A stretch of 64,000 bases of DNA from Mytilus galloprovincialis. Lineage: Eukaryota; Mollusca; Bivalvia; Mytilida; Mytilidae. Shown in pieces: positions 1-12,129 of the stretch (within the stretch, counting starts at the first letter, position 1; each line of letters opens with the position of its first letter). The DNA is taken from the NCBI RefSeq assembly GCF_965363235.1, contig NC_134846.1:24686218-24750217 (forward strand), given 5' to 3'. A model generated the notes under the pieces. It saw only the letters and a list, made by a program, of their open reading frames with translations. It was not told the origin of the DNA and did not search any database. A program made the position numbers and the translations under genes.

Positions 1-1435
1 TACACTTTTTTATATCAGTTTTCAATATTCATGGCCTAAATTCATTGTTCATGTCAGTGTTTCCGTATATATTATGGTTCATTGCTCATGTGTCGCTTCC
101 GTATATTTTAGCCACTCGTCTTGAGCCTACCCATTTGATCCGATAACACCCCATACAGCAATAAAATTATACTTTTATTGCCATTCATAACTCTTAACAG
201 ACCAATTAACAGACCGGGTTTTATACATCCGACCCATTAACAGACCAGGTTTTAAATAAAGATTGATTTATGTCACCAAAATACAGATTTTTGTGTAGAT
301 TTTTCACACAATGATATCAATTTGGTTGACAAACATAATGCCTGTCTTTGTTCGATGTTCAAAATATCGCATGCAAGTAAATGCAAACAACGTGTCTTTT
401 TGTGTACATTTTGTGTGTGTAAAATGTGTATAAATTTATTGATGAGTAACACGCCTTTTCATTTTATAGATCGTACATCGAAGCTAGAAAAATAATAATT
501 ACACCACTGGATTCAGTACATTGAATTGTTTTGTTAGACATGAATAATTTTTATGATAAACATATATTTAAAAAGTTAAACAATGAAACATGCAGAATTT
601 CCAATGATTTCCTCGATAACACCTGATTAACAGACTTTAGCCACCCGATTAACAGACCCACCGCCGATATAGCCACATACTCAATATAGATTAACCGACC
701 AATCTCTCGGTTAGCCTAGTGTCGGCCGTGGACTAGCAATAGAAAAAACTACCAGTAGCTGACAGAATCCAAATAACTGGGGATATAAGCAACTATAGGT
801 CCCTATTCAAATCTTTAACAATGAGCAAAACTCATACTGTACTTGTCATGATATAACTAAATACAATCAAAGGGTCCCCTTTAAGTGATACTTGTATAAA
901 ACTCTGCCTTTATCACGAATGAAGCTCCATAAAAAGGGCCAAAAATCTTGAAATTGTTAAGCTGTCTTGATGACACAAACGATACCCCCGCCTGACCATA
1001 GGAAATTATAGATTTAACAATATATATGGTGATTTAACTATAGGAGATAGCTGGACAAACCAGGATCTCTATGTGCAGTTGTAGTTTTAATCAAAAAACG
1101 AAGCCCAATTACAGCTGTGATCAGCAGTGATTGTCAGAATATTTGGAAGAAATCAAAATTCCTATGGCCATGCACACCTGCGTTATGTGTATGAACATCC
1201 TACAAAATATTTAAGTTGCACCTTTAAAACTGTAGGAGTTAGCCGAACAAACAATGCATCTGGAGATAGCCTGACAAACAATGCATCTTACTGACGAACA
1301 GCCGGACGGAGAGTAGTAAATTAATATCCCACCCCTTATTTTGTTAAATTGGCTTTAAAATGATACAGACGCTTACGCACACACTCATATATTTACATAC
1401 ATACATACTATATAGTATATAGTATAGTCTAAAAA
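1..1435. other. Gene-free stretch with scattered ATTAACAGACC motif
   Basis: No coding exon or RNA gene is visible. The sequence ATTAACAGAC(C) recurs about five times (around 195-245 and 625-660), which looks like the remains of a diverged repeat. An ACAT microsatellite begins near 1395. Nothing else is supported. Confidence 0.4.
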
Positions 1436-2084
1436 CAGCACAAACAACATTTCCAAAAGACCAAAAAAGTGAAAAAGTATATTTAAACAAAACGCATTTG
1501 ACTAACAGGTCGAATAACTGATGTTCTTTAACCCTGCTGACTGCCATCGGCGATTGCCAAATAAAGTTGATCACAAGATGTAACAAAATGGATCTTAATA
1601 TAAATTTAATACTAAACAGAAAAAAAAATAACTTGTGGCCACGATGTTATGCCACAAACATACGGTGTCAATATTTTTTTAGAACACCAGATCCGGATTT
1701 CGACAATAAATGTCTCTTCAGTGATGTTAGGGATCGAAACGGTATTTGGAAGGCCATATAAAAAGTACCCTCATTTTAGATAGACTCTTGAATTTTAAGA
1801 GTCAATATAGGATGAACGGATCATATAAACCGGAGGGAAAATATGATACAAGCCCAAACGAAAAAATATAAACGAGTCTAAATTGAAAACTACGTTCAAA
1901 CCTATGATTGCGTTGGATGAAAACCGCAATTTTTATACGTGTGCATGTAAAACAAATTTCGTTGTAGAAGGGTCTAAAAACAGCACAAACAACATTTTCC
2001 AAAAGACCAAAAAAGTGAAAAAGTATATTTAAACAAAACGCATTTGACTAACAGGTCGAACAACTGATGTTCTTTAACCCTGCT

Positions 2085-2243
2085 CAGAGGCGGATTAAGA
2101 GGGGGGCAGGGGGCCCGCCCCCCCCCCTTTTTGGGAAAAAAATGGTTGCTTATATAGGGAATCACTGAAGCGTGACTGAAGCGGGCCCCCTCTTAGGTCA
2201 GTCAGTGGGCCCCCACTTATGAAAATTTCTGGATCCGCCACTG
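2085..2243. mobile_element. Short C-tract MITE, 5-bp target duplication CTGCT
   Basis: This 159-bp insert interrupts the second left-arm copy of the foldback element. The uninterrupted arm (near 1545) reads ACCCTGCTGACTGCC, and here the same sequence is split with CTGCT present on both sides (2080-2084 and 2244-2248). The ends are CAGAGGCGGAT and ATCCGCCACTG, a short inverted repeat of the CAGTGGCGGATCC type seen in hAT-like elements. The inside carries C/G tracts. Related copies are at 46898-47045 and 33831-33985. Confidence 0.75.
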
Positions 2244-3179
2244 CTGCTGACTGCCATTGGCGATTGCCAAATAAAGTTGATCACAAGATGTAACAAAATG
2301 AATCTTAATATAAATTTAATACTAAACTATATGATCCGTTCATCCTCACGATAGTAAGGTCGTCATATCGAGGAGCGTTTAGTACAGTGATTTTGTCATA
2401 GTTTGGATAATTTTGACATGGTTAATTTATGTTACTTTTCTAAACTATTGCCTCAGTTCTATTCACACAAGCAGAGGAAGAGCAAATAAGATGTTTGAAT
2501 CTGTATTGGATGTCAAACGATCTACATTGGAATTGTTGTTTCACGAAATTAATGCAGAATAAGCAAGATATCGGAATTGCTATGGTTTGGTTAAGCGATT
2601 GACATGGTTCGGTTAATAGTCTAGAAATTCGTCATGGTTTTGGTCAAGTTTGTCATGGTTTAGATCGAAATAAATATATATGTGTTTCACTTTAATACTG
2701 AAAATTTGTTTGGTAGCGCCTGTTATTGAACGAAGTTACACTATATATTAACTGCCTAAGAAGAAAAAAGCCCTTTTAACCAAATTTAGTGGGTGTAATT
2801 GTCAAAGCGTGAATTATGAAACCGAATCGTTACACGTGACATGGACACCAGTTTTAAAACATATTGGTTTTAAAACAATATGTGAATTTACAATAAAAAA
2901 AACACTTTCAAAGTTCGAATTTAAAATATGAAAGATCACAATTTCGATTTGGATTTAAGCCGACATAACGTTCAAGTTTATCAATTATAATTACGAATCA
3001 ATAAAAATCTTTGTAATCAGTGTATGTAATGTGCGAATCCTGAAATACCATTTTCACTGTATCCGTGATGAATTTCTTATGTAGAATGATAAATAAACAG
3101 ACGACAAATTCACGATTTTTGAATAAAATAAGATATAATATACAATACGTACTGTTTTCATAAATTCATGATAAATAAA

Positions 3180-3315
3180 ATTGAGAATGGAAATGGGGAA
3201 TGTGTCAAAGAGACAACAACCCGACCAAAATAAAAAAACACAACAGCAGAAGGTCACCAACAGGTCTTCAATGTAGCTGAAATTCCCGCACCCGGAGGCG
3301 TCCTTCAGCTGTATT
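3180..3315. repeat. Dispersed repeat, AGAGACAACAACCCGACC family
   Basis: It contains the core GTGTCAAAGAGACAACAACC, then GAAGGTCACCAACAGGTCTTCAATG and CCGCACCCGGAGGCG. The same core recurs at 11385-11485 and, inverted, at 45893-45950, 46022-46108 and 60487-60572. I recall this as a common mussel repeat, but I cannot say from memory whether it is a SINE or a DNA element. Confidence 0.6.
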
Positions 3316-3985
3316 TCATGCGAACCCTACAGCCATCCAAGTGTAAAATTGATACACAGATTGATAAAGAATAGTTAACGAACAGAGCGGACAAGAGTTT
3401 TAAAAGTAGCAGTCAACTTTCATATGCAGGAAAAAATGTACCTTTTAACATGGTTAATAATGTAGTATAACTTAAAATAGGGTTTGTTGTTCAGCTTGTT
3501 GATATTGAATCAAATTCCACTTTGTTGTTTTTGTGATGCGATTCATGTTTACTGTTGAATAATGATATATAAATTTCATTTTCACTGTAGAGCGATTCAT
3601 TACTGTTGTATATGCGATGCATTTTCACAGAAGGATTTTAATAAATTTTCATCATATAAAGTCGTAATTTAGCCGACTCTCTAACATAATTTATGAAGTC
3701 AGAAGGATTCATTATGTATGCATACTTTGTGAGTGTGAAAGTCTAAGGTAATATTTCAATAAATGCCGTAAAATGGCATGTATTGCTCATTGTTGAAGAC
3801 CGTACGGTTACCTATAGTTGTTAATTTTTGTGTCATTTAGGTCTCTTGTGGAAAGTTGTCTTATTGGCATACATACCACATCTTCTTTTTTATATTCAGA
3901 CCCAGATCTATATGCAAGATTAAATATGTCCTTTCCTTTGACTTTGACACGCCATTACTTTATACATATAACTTGGACAGCTAAA

Positions 3986-4312
3986 GTAGCTACCATTTGA
4001 TTTTCAGATTGGGGGGAGGGGGGAAGAGCGAGGGGGCTTTGGATTTTTTTACATTGAGCCAAAGTACAATGTATTTTTTTACCTGTAATTTTTTCCAGGC
4101 AAAGTAACTTGTAATTTTTACCAGGGCCAATCAAAAAAAATTTGGGTCCTTTCCCCTCCCCCCCCCCTGAAAAATTTTGAAAATTAGACTATACTCATTT
4201 TCTTCAATAAAACATTAATATAGTTCTTTTTTTCAAAAATTAATATGTTGTTATATAAACTAATGTGCCATTTCAAGTACCCCCCCCCCCCCCGAAAATC
4301 AAATGAGTGCTA
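3986..4312. mobile_element. MITE with poly(G)/poly(C) terminal repeats, copy 1
   Basis: The left end reads TAGCTACCATTTGATTTTC followed by a G-rich tract. The right end is its inverted counterpart: a C tract, then GAAAATCAAATG and a diverged GTGCTACC. The ~330-bp body has no coding capacity. A second, cleaner copy lies at 33038-33347. Confidence 0.6.
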
Positions 4313-6384
4313 CCGGAAAAGCAGTTTACGATTTTGGTCTAAATATACAGCACATACTTAAAGACTTGCTTGCTTGGTTTGTATTCATGTATTCAGAGCA
4401 CACATTTCTACTAAAAAAGCAAACAAGCCATCCAAACCGTTTAACTACAAGCATTATGAAAATAGCTCTAATAGATGCATCTATGAAAACCAAAGAGAAG
4501 TCACATAAAGATCTTCATTTCACGATTGATGAGTGGTAGCGTTTTCGTCTCGCACAAACAATTGCTAAATACATTTGACGTCTGGATGGCTGCGTAATTA
4601 GTTTTTGTAATGCCATTTTATATACATCTTATACAGTAAAAAAAGTTCCAGCAACAATCGAGTCACTTTGATATATGTTTGAATTTCTCATAACTATGTT
4701 CTCGATGTTTTACTTACGAACGGTACAGAACTATGACGAAAAAAAACATAAAATTTAGTACAGAAAAAATATCGATGAACAGTACACAATGTCCGAAATC
4801 AACCATAAGTTGGTTATACCCGTGTATATTCAAGTGATCATCTACGACCAGCTTGCTTTTTAAATATCATCAGTATTAAAGTAATTTTTTAAGACTATTT
4901 TCAGTTGTTGCATTTCGAATTATCATATAAAATGACAATGAAAAATCATCGCACCTGCAAAAATTCCACATCAGAAATGATTGCACTTTCAGTGATAATT
5001 TATCGCAATTATAGTTGAAATGAATAGCATCCAGTCAACGATATTATGAATTCAGCTAGCTCTGCTTTAATTACACTTTTTTGGACTTTATTCTTGTGAT
5101 TATACATTAGAAATTTATATTCTTATTTAATTGTGTTAAAACATACATTTAAATCAATTATTTCGTACTTTCAAAAAGTAAACAAACGCAGTTTTTCCCG
5201 TCATCCTTTATTCTACAATAGAAATACTCGCGTATAACAGTGAAAATGAACAAACTGGATTCGTACTTTATATACAATGGCAGTAATATTGCATAAATGC
5301 ATCGTGTATAGTATCACTTAATTCTTTCAAATATTTTACTTTTCATGTAATGATTTAGTATGGTGTGTCCTAGAATTGAAAATATATCTAAATTGCAAAG
5401 CTCACAATATTGGCAGCAGAATTCCATCCTGAAATTTAAAAGGAAGCTATCTTGGAATCATGATTTTTTTTATAATTTGTTATTGGTTTGAAACTAGGTC
5501 CAACTAAATCAACTTGATTTTATTGTTTAAAACCGATCTGGTAAATCTTGCATGTCTGTCATGGTTAAGTCGATGAAGCGGTTGGGGAGCCCGCAAACAT
5601 GTTTAACTCCGCAATAGTTTGTATATACTGTCTCTGTAATGCCGTGAATATCGTTTGTAACTGTATATCATATTTTGCTATTTATTTTGAACAGAAATTA
5701 GGCTGGTGGTTTTCTTATTGATTTTGTCGCAGCCTTTTATAACTTGCTAAGAAGTATGGTTTTGCTCATTGTTGAATGTTGCAGGCCTCTTGATGACATA
5801 TAGTTGCTAACATCTACGTGATTTGATCTTAGGTGGATAGTTGTCTCATTGGCAATCATATTGCATCTACTGATAACATATTACTACATTGTATGTGGGT
5901 TCTTATTCCCTTTTTGTGTTTCAAATGAAACAATTGTTGTTAATTTTGATAGTAACTGTTCATTATACACGACAAGAATTGCATAACTGAACCATGTCCA
6001 ACATGAACTTAACCATGACACGAATGAACCAAACCATGACAGATATTTCAGTAATTTTGAATTGGGTGCAAAAGTAGGTATTTTTCAGAATAATTGACAG
6101 CAGTATCATATCACGAAGAAATATGTGATGTAACAGACAGAAAGATAGTAACCTTTTTTTATGCGCGTTAAACCAATTTAAGCAACTTTTAAATTTTGAC
6201 ATACGCAAGCTTAATTTTGATCTGTGTTAAATCATTAACTATATGATACAACTTGTGATGTACTAACATATTTACTTTGTACAAAGGTACTTACCAGCTT
6301 GAATTATTGATCAGAAGTTCCTTTTACAAAATATCCGAATGTTTACATTTTTGCATTGATAGTCATAAAAAAAACTTAACACCG
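4313..6384. other. No gene seen; middle of foldback element
   Basis: Only very short open frames occur here, with no recognisable domain. A fragment with the motif TTGTCTCATTGGCAATCAT (near 5840) matches a diverged stretch near 3858 and looks like a dispersed repeat. Multiple CCATGACA/CATGGTT words near 5990-6045 mirror those near 2580-2660. Confidence 0.4.
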
Positions 6385-6904
6385 TCATGTCAAACTTATC
6401 CAAACTATGACAAAATCACTGTACTAAACGCTCCTCGATATGACGACCTTACTGCCCGTGATCCTATGTTGACTCTTAAAATTCAAGAGTCTATTTAAAA
6501 ATGAGGGTACTTTTTTCTAAAAATGAGGGCACTTTTTATATGGCCTTCCAAATACCGTTTCGATCCCTAACATCACTGAAGAGACATTTATTGTCGAAAT
6601 CCGGACCTGGTGTACTAAAACAATATTGACACCGTATGTTTGTGGCATAACATCGTGGCCACAAGTTAATTTTTTTTTCTGTTTAGTATTAAATTTCTAT
6701 TAAGATCCATTTTGTTACATCTTGTGATCAACTTTATTTGGCAATCGCCAATGGCAGTCAGCAGGGTTAAAGAACATCAGTTGTTCGACCTGTTAGTCAA
6801 ATGCGTTTTATTTAAATATACTTTTTCGCTTTTTTGGTCTTTTGGAAAATGTTGTTTGTGTTGTTTTTAGACCCTTCTACAACGAAATTTGTTTTTAAGG
6901 TTTC

Positions 6905-7410
6905 AGTTGTCCTTTCTATATTAAAAGCCGAAGATTTTACAATTGATAATAATAATCGGCGGGAGTCTGACTTTTAAAAGCCGAAGATTTTTTAATTGAA
7001 ATAATCGGTGGTGATTTTTTTAAAGCAGAAGATTTTGAAAAGCCGTAGATTTTGAAAAACCGAAGATTTTGACAAAGCCGAAAATTTTAATAAACCGAAG
7101 ATTTTGAAACGCCGTAGATTTTGAAAAGCCGAAAATTTTAAAAAGCCGAAGATTTTGAAACGCCGTAGATTTTGAAAAGCCGAAAATTAAAAAAAAACAA
7201 AACGAAGATTTTGAAACGCCGTAGATTTTGAAAAGCCGAAGATTTTGAAAAGCCGAAAATTTTAAAAAGCCGAAGATTTTGAAAAGCCGTAGATTTTGAA
7301 AAGCCGAAAATTTTAGAATATAATAATCGGCGGCGAATTTTTAAAAGCCGACGATTTTAAAAAGCTGAAGATGTTGAAAGCCGAAGATAGTAGAATTGAT
7401 AATAATCGGC
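6905..7410. repeat. Minisatellite, unit about 18 bp (GCCGAAGATTTTGAAAA)
   Basis: A tandem array of roughly 20-25 units of the form AAGCCGAAGATTTTGAA, alternating with GCCGTAGATTTT and GCCGAAAATTTT variants. Three longer units contain GATAATAATCGGCGG (about 6945, 7320 and 7395). The array begins directly at the end of the foldback right arm. Confidence 0.85.
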
Positions 7411-7734
7411 GGGATTGAGATGAAGTGGTTGTATTTTGTAGGTTTTTAGAATGACCTCAGGTAACCCCGTAATTAAAGAATAGTAAATACTATGTGATGG
7501 TAGATAATTATGCTGCAATAAATGTAGGTATTCATGGACGTTGTATTGTTTGTGTATTGTTTTTTTTTAAGGTGAAGAGTTAATTTGAGTTAAATCGGTT
7601 ATAGTCGGGGTTTTTTTGGGGTAACTTCAGGTACCCCATGGATTAAAAGAAAAATAGGCACAATTCTAGGGTTATAATTATGCTGTAATATTTCACAACA
7701 GATAAAATAAGGGCTTTATTAAAACAAATTCATT

Positions 7735-8885
7735 ACAGATTACCTTCATTCAACCAGTCTACCTGGGGTCACCTTTATTTAACAAGTCTCCATACGGACA
7801 GATTATCTGTGGTAACCTTTTTAAACAAATCTCCATACACCACAGATTACCTGAGGTCACCTGTATTAAACAAGTCTTCATAGGAAGATTACATGAGGTC
7901 AGCTTTATTAAACAAATCTCAATACACTATAGATTACCTGCGGTCGCCTTTATAAAACCAGTTTACCTTCACAACAAATTACCTGAGGTCAACTTTGTTA
8001 AACAAATATCAATACACAACAGATTATCAGAGGTCATCTTTATTGAACCAGTCTGCATACACAGATTACCCGAGGTCACTATTATTAAACAAATCTCAAT
8101 ACACTGTAGATTACCGGAGACCACCTTTATCAAACCAGTCTTCATAGACTACCTGAGGTCACCTTTATTTAACCAGTTTGCAAACACAGATTACCTGAGG
8201 TCACCTTCATAAAACCAGTCTTTATACACAACACACAACATGAAGTCACCTTATTAAACAAATCCCAATGCACTATAAATAACACGAGGTAACCTTTATT
8301 AAACCAGTCTTTTATACATAACAGACTTCCTGAGTTGACCATTATTAAACAAATCGCAATACACTACAGATCACCTGAAGTCACCTTTATTTAACTAGTC
8401 TGCATACACAGATTACCTGAGGTCACCTTTATTAAACTAGTCTTTATACACAACAGACTACCTGAGGTCACCCTTATTAGACAAATCTCAATACACTACA
8501 GATTACCTGAGGTCACCGTAATTATACCAGTCTTCATACATAACAGACTAGCTGAGGTCATCATTATTAAACAAATCCCAATACACTAAAGATTACCTGA
8601 GGTCACCTTTATTAAACCAGTCTTCATACGTAACAGACTAGCTACTGACCGTGCAAGGGCTGTATAGCCAGTCAAGGTCGTTAAAAACTTCCATTTGTTT
8701 GTTGTACAGACTAGCTGAGGTCATCATTATTAAACAAATCCCAATACACCACAGATTACCTGGTCACCTTTATTAAACCAGTCTGCATACACAGATTACC
8801 TGAGATCACCTTTATTGGACCAGTCTTCATAGACCGATTACCTGAGGTCACCCTTATAAAACAAATCTGAATACACTACAGAATA
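7735..8885. repeat. Satellite array, ~60-bp monomer in ~120-bp dimers
   Basis: About 18 monomers are built on ATTACCTGAGGTCACCTTTA. Two monomer types alternate, one with AAACAAATCTCAATACACTA and one with AAACCAGTCTTCATACACA, giving a dimeric higher-order unit. Near 8641-8700 the array is broken by a foreign piece containing CAGTCAAGGTCGTTAAAAAC. Each monomer carries AGGTCA, the nuclear-receptor half-site hexamer; whether that matters is unknown. Confidence 0.85.
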
Positions 8886-10926
8886 TCTATCTGTACATTA
8901 AGCGCACATCTATTCATCCACCATTTCCATTCTCAATTTTATAAGAACCAAAACAATCGAAGCAGTGTTTGGCCAAAGTGAAGTTAAACATATCAAAATC
9001 AATCTACAAGGGCTACGTTGAATCTCAAGTTTGTGCGCCTGTCCCAATTTAGAAGCCTCTAGCCTTTTTAGTCTAGTATGATTAGTTCTACTTAATTGTT
9101 ATATTTCAGAGTTTAGTATGACATCTATTATCAATGAACTATTACTGAACCATCACTGAACCAGTAAACTTTTTGTCTAGGGGCCAGTATTCCTTCCGTA
9201 TCATTACATGGAACTCAAATCAATCATAAAAGGCAATATATTATTGTCATGCAATCGAAAAACTAAAATAAAATAAAATGTTAAAGTTGCATGCAACCAA
9301 AGTGCTTTTTCTGGATTTACCTTCATCAGGAATGTCAAAAAGGCGAATAATACCATTTGGCCTACTGCGTATTGGTCAGTTTTTCAATGTTACTTCTAAA
9401 TGATGGGCACTGAGGACACCAAATAGCTCTGAATTATTTATCTCAAACGCTAACCTGATATTAGAGATTATCAACTTATTTGATGCTGGTTTAAATAGAT
9501 TTAAATATTTTTTTAATAGATCCATAACCTTATTTCAGGATACTGTTATCCTATGTGATGCCTAATACGTTTCATAAATTAAAACAACTTCTTCTTGTAG
9601 TGATTTATTTTGTAATAAAAAAATATTTGATATATTTCGTTCTATTTATTCCTATCTAAGAATTATTATAATCAGAGCTGTGTTTACAGGTACCCCTCTT
9701 TTCACCCCTATTCTATTTTTGATATCTGTCTGCATGTGGTTTTATTTTAAACATTTACTTTTAAGTATCAGTATGTTTTCATTTCATATTATTTCGTTTT
9801 GCAGTTTCCATGTTTCCTTCTTTTCCTCCCTTTTCTATTTTTGATATCTTAATCAAAAATTTAAAAAATCAAACTTTCAAAAAGTAAAATTATAAAAATT
9901 GCATGTTAGGTTTAATATTTTTAAAGTTTGATCAAATTTCTAAACTACCAAATTTAAAAACGATATTTAGAATTTTAATATTTTAATAATTTGGTTAAAA
10001 TTTCAAAATAACAAAACTTTCACACAATTTGAAATTTTGATATTTTAAAGCTTTGATCAAAATTCCAAAAATCTAAATTTCAAAAACCTTTTAAAACTTT
10101 GAATTGATAAATGTTACACAGACCCACTTGCATTAGAATGAACATTTTAATGTATTCCTCACTCATATTCACACTAACACATTAACACTAAAAAGCTCAG
10201 TTTTACAAGAATCACAATAAACACTAGGATTTAGTCTCCTTACTGGATCAAGGCAATACAATCACACAGAAGGAATATGATTGAAACATGACAACACAGA
10301 AATATACAATAATCGTTTATTATCAATGTTTTATATGAACTAACATACAAATGATAGATAAATCATGCTTATTTCAAAAATATGAATATATAAACCAGAC
10401 TAGAACTAACAAAGAAAAACTCTCTCATAACCACTGACCTGGTTCACATGAACTTTACATAACTATACTTTGATGTATATAAATACAGAAATGTTTTTAT
10501 GCTAAAATACCAGAGACCCCTACCCCCTAATCAATGGAAATTTCAACAAACTAAAATCAAATGCAAGTTCCCCCCTTCTGAGGTAGATTTAACTTAAACA
10601 GCTAAAGCACTATTAAATCAATGTACTTGTGAGTTTGTGATTTGGCTATACTTTTTAGACCTTCTTGATTTTAGCTCTTCATCTTTTATATTAACTTTGG
10701 ATTTTAAATATTTTGGCCACGAGCATCACTGAAGAGACGGGTATTGTTGAAATGCACATCTAGTGCAAGAAAATTGTTAATTTTATTTTTAATAACAAAT
10801 TGCATTCATTTTGCAGAGAAAACTAAAGCTCTGTTGCATCGTCTGAAGTATTGAAAGGTAATACAATTTTTGGTTCAATTACAATTATGGACAACAGCAA
10901 ATACCTCCATTTTAAATATTTCTTAA
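8886..10926. other. Gene-free, AT-rich
   Basis: The first 60 bases end in CCACCATTTCCATTCTCAATTT, a fragment of the dispersed family seen at 3180-3315. About 9840-10100 is a low-complexity A/T stretch with many TCAAA/TTTGA words. No exon or RNA gene is visible. Confidence 0.4.
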
Positions 10927-11370
10927 ACAAGAATGTGTCCATAGTACATGGATGCCCCACTTGCACTATAATTTTCCATGTTCAGTGTACCGTGAAATTG
11001 GGGTCAACACTTTAATTTGGAATTAAAATTAGAAAGATCATATCATAGGGAACATGTGTACTAAGTTTCAAGTAGTTGTGACTTTAACTTCATCAAAAAC
11101 TACCTTGACCAAAAACTTTAACCTGAACTTCACACTTTCATTTTCTATGTTCAGTTGACCATGAAATTGGGGTCAAAACTATAATTTGGCATTAAAATAA
11201 GAAAGATCATATCATGGGGAACATGTGTACTAAGTTTCAAGTGGATTGGACTTCAACTTCATCAAAAACTACCTTGACCAAAAACTTTAACCTGAAGTCT
11301 GACGAACGAACGAACGGAGGCACAGACCAGAAACATAATGCCCCTCTACTATCGTAGGTGGGGCATAAAA
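10927..11370 (+). repeat. Dispersed repeat ending GGTGGGGCATAAAA, copy 1
   Basis: Starts AACAAGAATGTGTCCATAGT, contains two ~170-bp internal units (each with TGAAATTGGGGTCAAAACT and a GGGAACATGTGTACTAAGTT stretch), then CAGACCAGAAACATAATGCC and ACTATCGTAGGTGGGGCATA. The body matches 13949-14409 and 21141-21567. It has no coding capacity. Confidence 0.8.
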
Positions 11371-11384
11371 AAGCCATCACTAAA

Positions 11385-11485
11385 ATTGAGAATCAAAAGG
11401 GGGAATGTGTTTAAGAGACAACAATGCGATCATAGAGCAGACAACAGCCGAAGGCCACCAATGGATCTTCAATGCAGCGAGAAAA
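11385..11485 (+). repeat. Dispersed repeat, AGAGACAACAA family
   Basis: Contains AAGAGACAACAATGCGATCA, then CAGACAACAGCCGAAGGCCACC and TCTTCAATGCAGCGAGAAA in order. Same family as 3180-3315. Confidence 0.65.
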
Positions 11486-11699
11486 TTAGTATATTCAGAA
11501 ATAACACTAGATTTGTGCTGAATCATGCACCATGCACAATTTATGTTATTTTCTTGACAGATATGGTTATAACTTGAATGTCCAGACATATTTCTTCGAT
11601 AAATTTCCTGAATGTTCAGAATTTATAGAATCCTGAGCTAGCCTATATGCACTGTATTGTTTATATATTAAAATCTAAAAAAATGATTTCTGTCAAGTC

Positions 11700-12129
11700 A
11701 GCCGCATAAGGGTTATGATTGCATGAATTCTATTTTACCCCCAAAAATTGAAAAATCTTTGTGATCATGCTCACATACCCCTACTGCCCCCTAGTCCCAC
11801 TTTGTCAATGGGCAAACAAAATCTCTTGATTCCTTAGTCTAAAGACTAATAACTCCTAAAAATGTCAACTTGTGGATATGCATATCTAATTCATGCCCTT
11901 ATTATCTATATCAAGTTCATGAAATTATGTTGCGTGGCTTCCAAGGAATTGTGATGACAAACTGCTGAGGCCAAAATTCGAAGTTCAAAGAGGCATAACT
12001 CCTAGAAATAACATTGTATCATAATTTACTGTTGATCTACATCTACATATTATGTTCTAACAAAATGTCTACAAAGTTATGAAAGGATGGACGCACAGGC
12101 CTAAAAATGATCCTAGGTGGGGCATAAAA
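11700..12129 (+). repeat. Variant repeat sharing the GGTGGGGCATAAAA tail
   Basis: The body (CATACCCCTACTGCCCCCTA, then TTGCGTGGCTTCCAAGGAAT) is unlike the 10927 family, but the 3' end ATCCTAGGTGGGGCATAAAA is nearly the same. This suggests two repeat types that share a terminal module. Confidence 0.55.

Larger units (their letters stand above)
1436..6880. mobile_element. Large foldback-like element with long inverted arms
   Basis: The right arm, about 6385-6880, is the inverted copy of two left-hand blocks, 1436-1815 and 1977-2425. Shared landmarks are the GTTCTTTAACCCTGCTGACTG stretch, the CACAAGATGTAACAAAATG stretch and the GTCATATCGAGGAGCGTTTA stretch, each read on opposite strands at the two ends. 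The outer ~370 bp of the left arm is present twice, so one arm has been partly duplicated. The middle (2426-6384) holds weak inverted CATGGTT and TTTTCACTGT repeats and no transposase. It fits a non-autonomous foldback or long-TIR DNA transposon; the superfamily is not recognised. Confidence 0.65.

Noticed and set aside
1344-2165. Several 60-80 codon frames in the foldback arms
   Set aside because: They recur wherever the arm recurs, have no domain, and reflect repeat sequence only.
4303-4539. 78-codon frame near the first poly(G) MITE
   Set aside because: It begins inside the repeat end and has no recognised domain or splice context.
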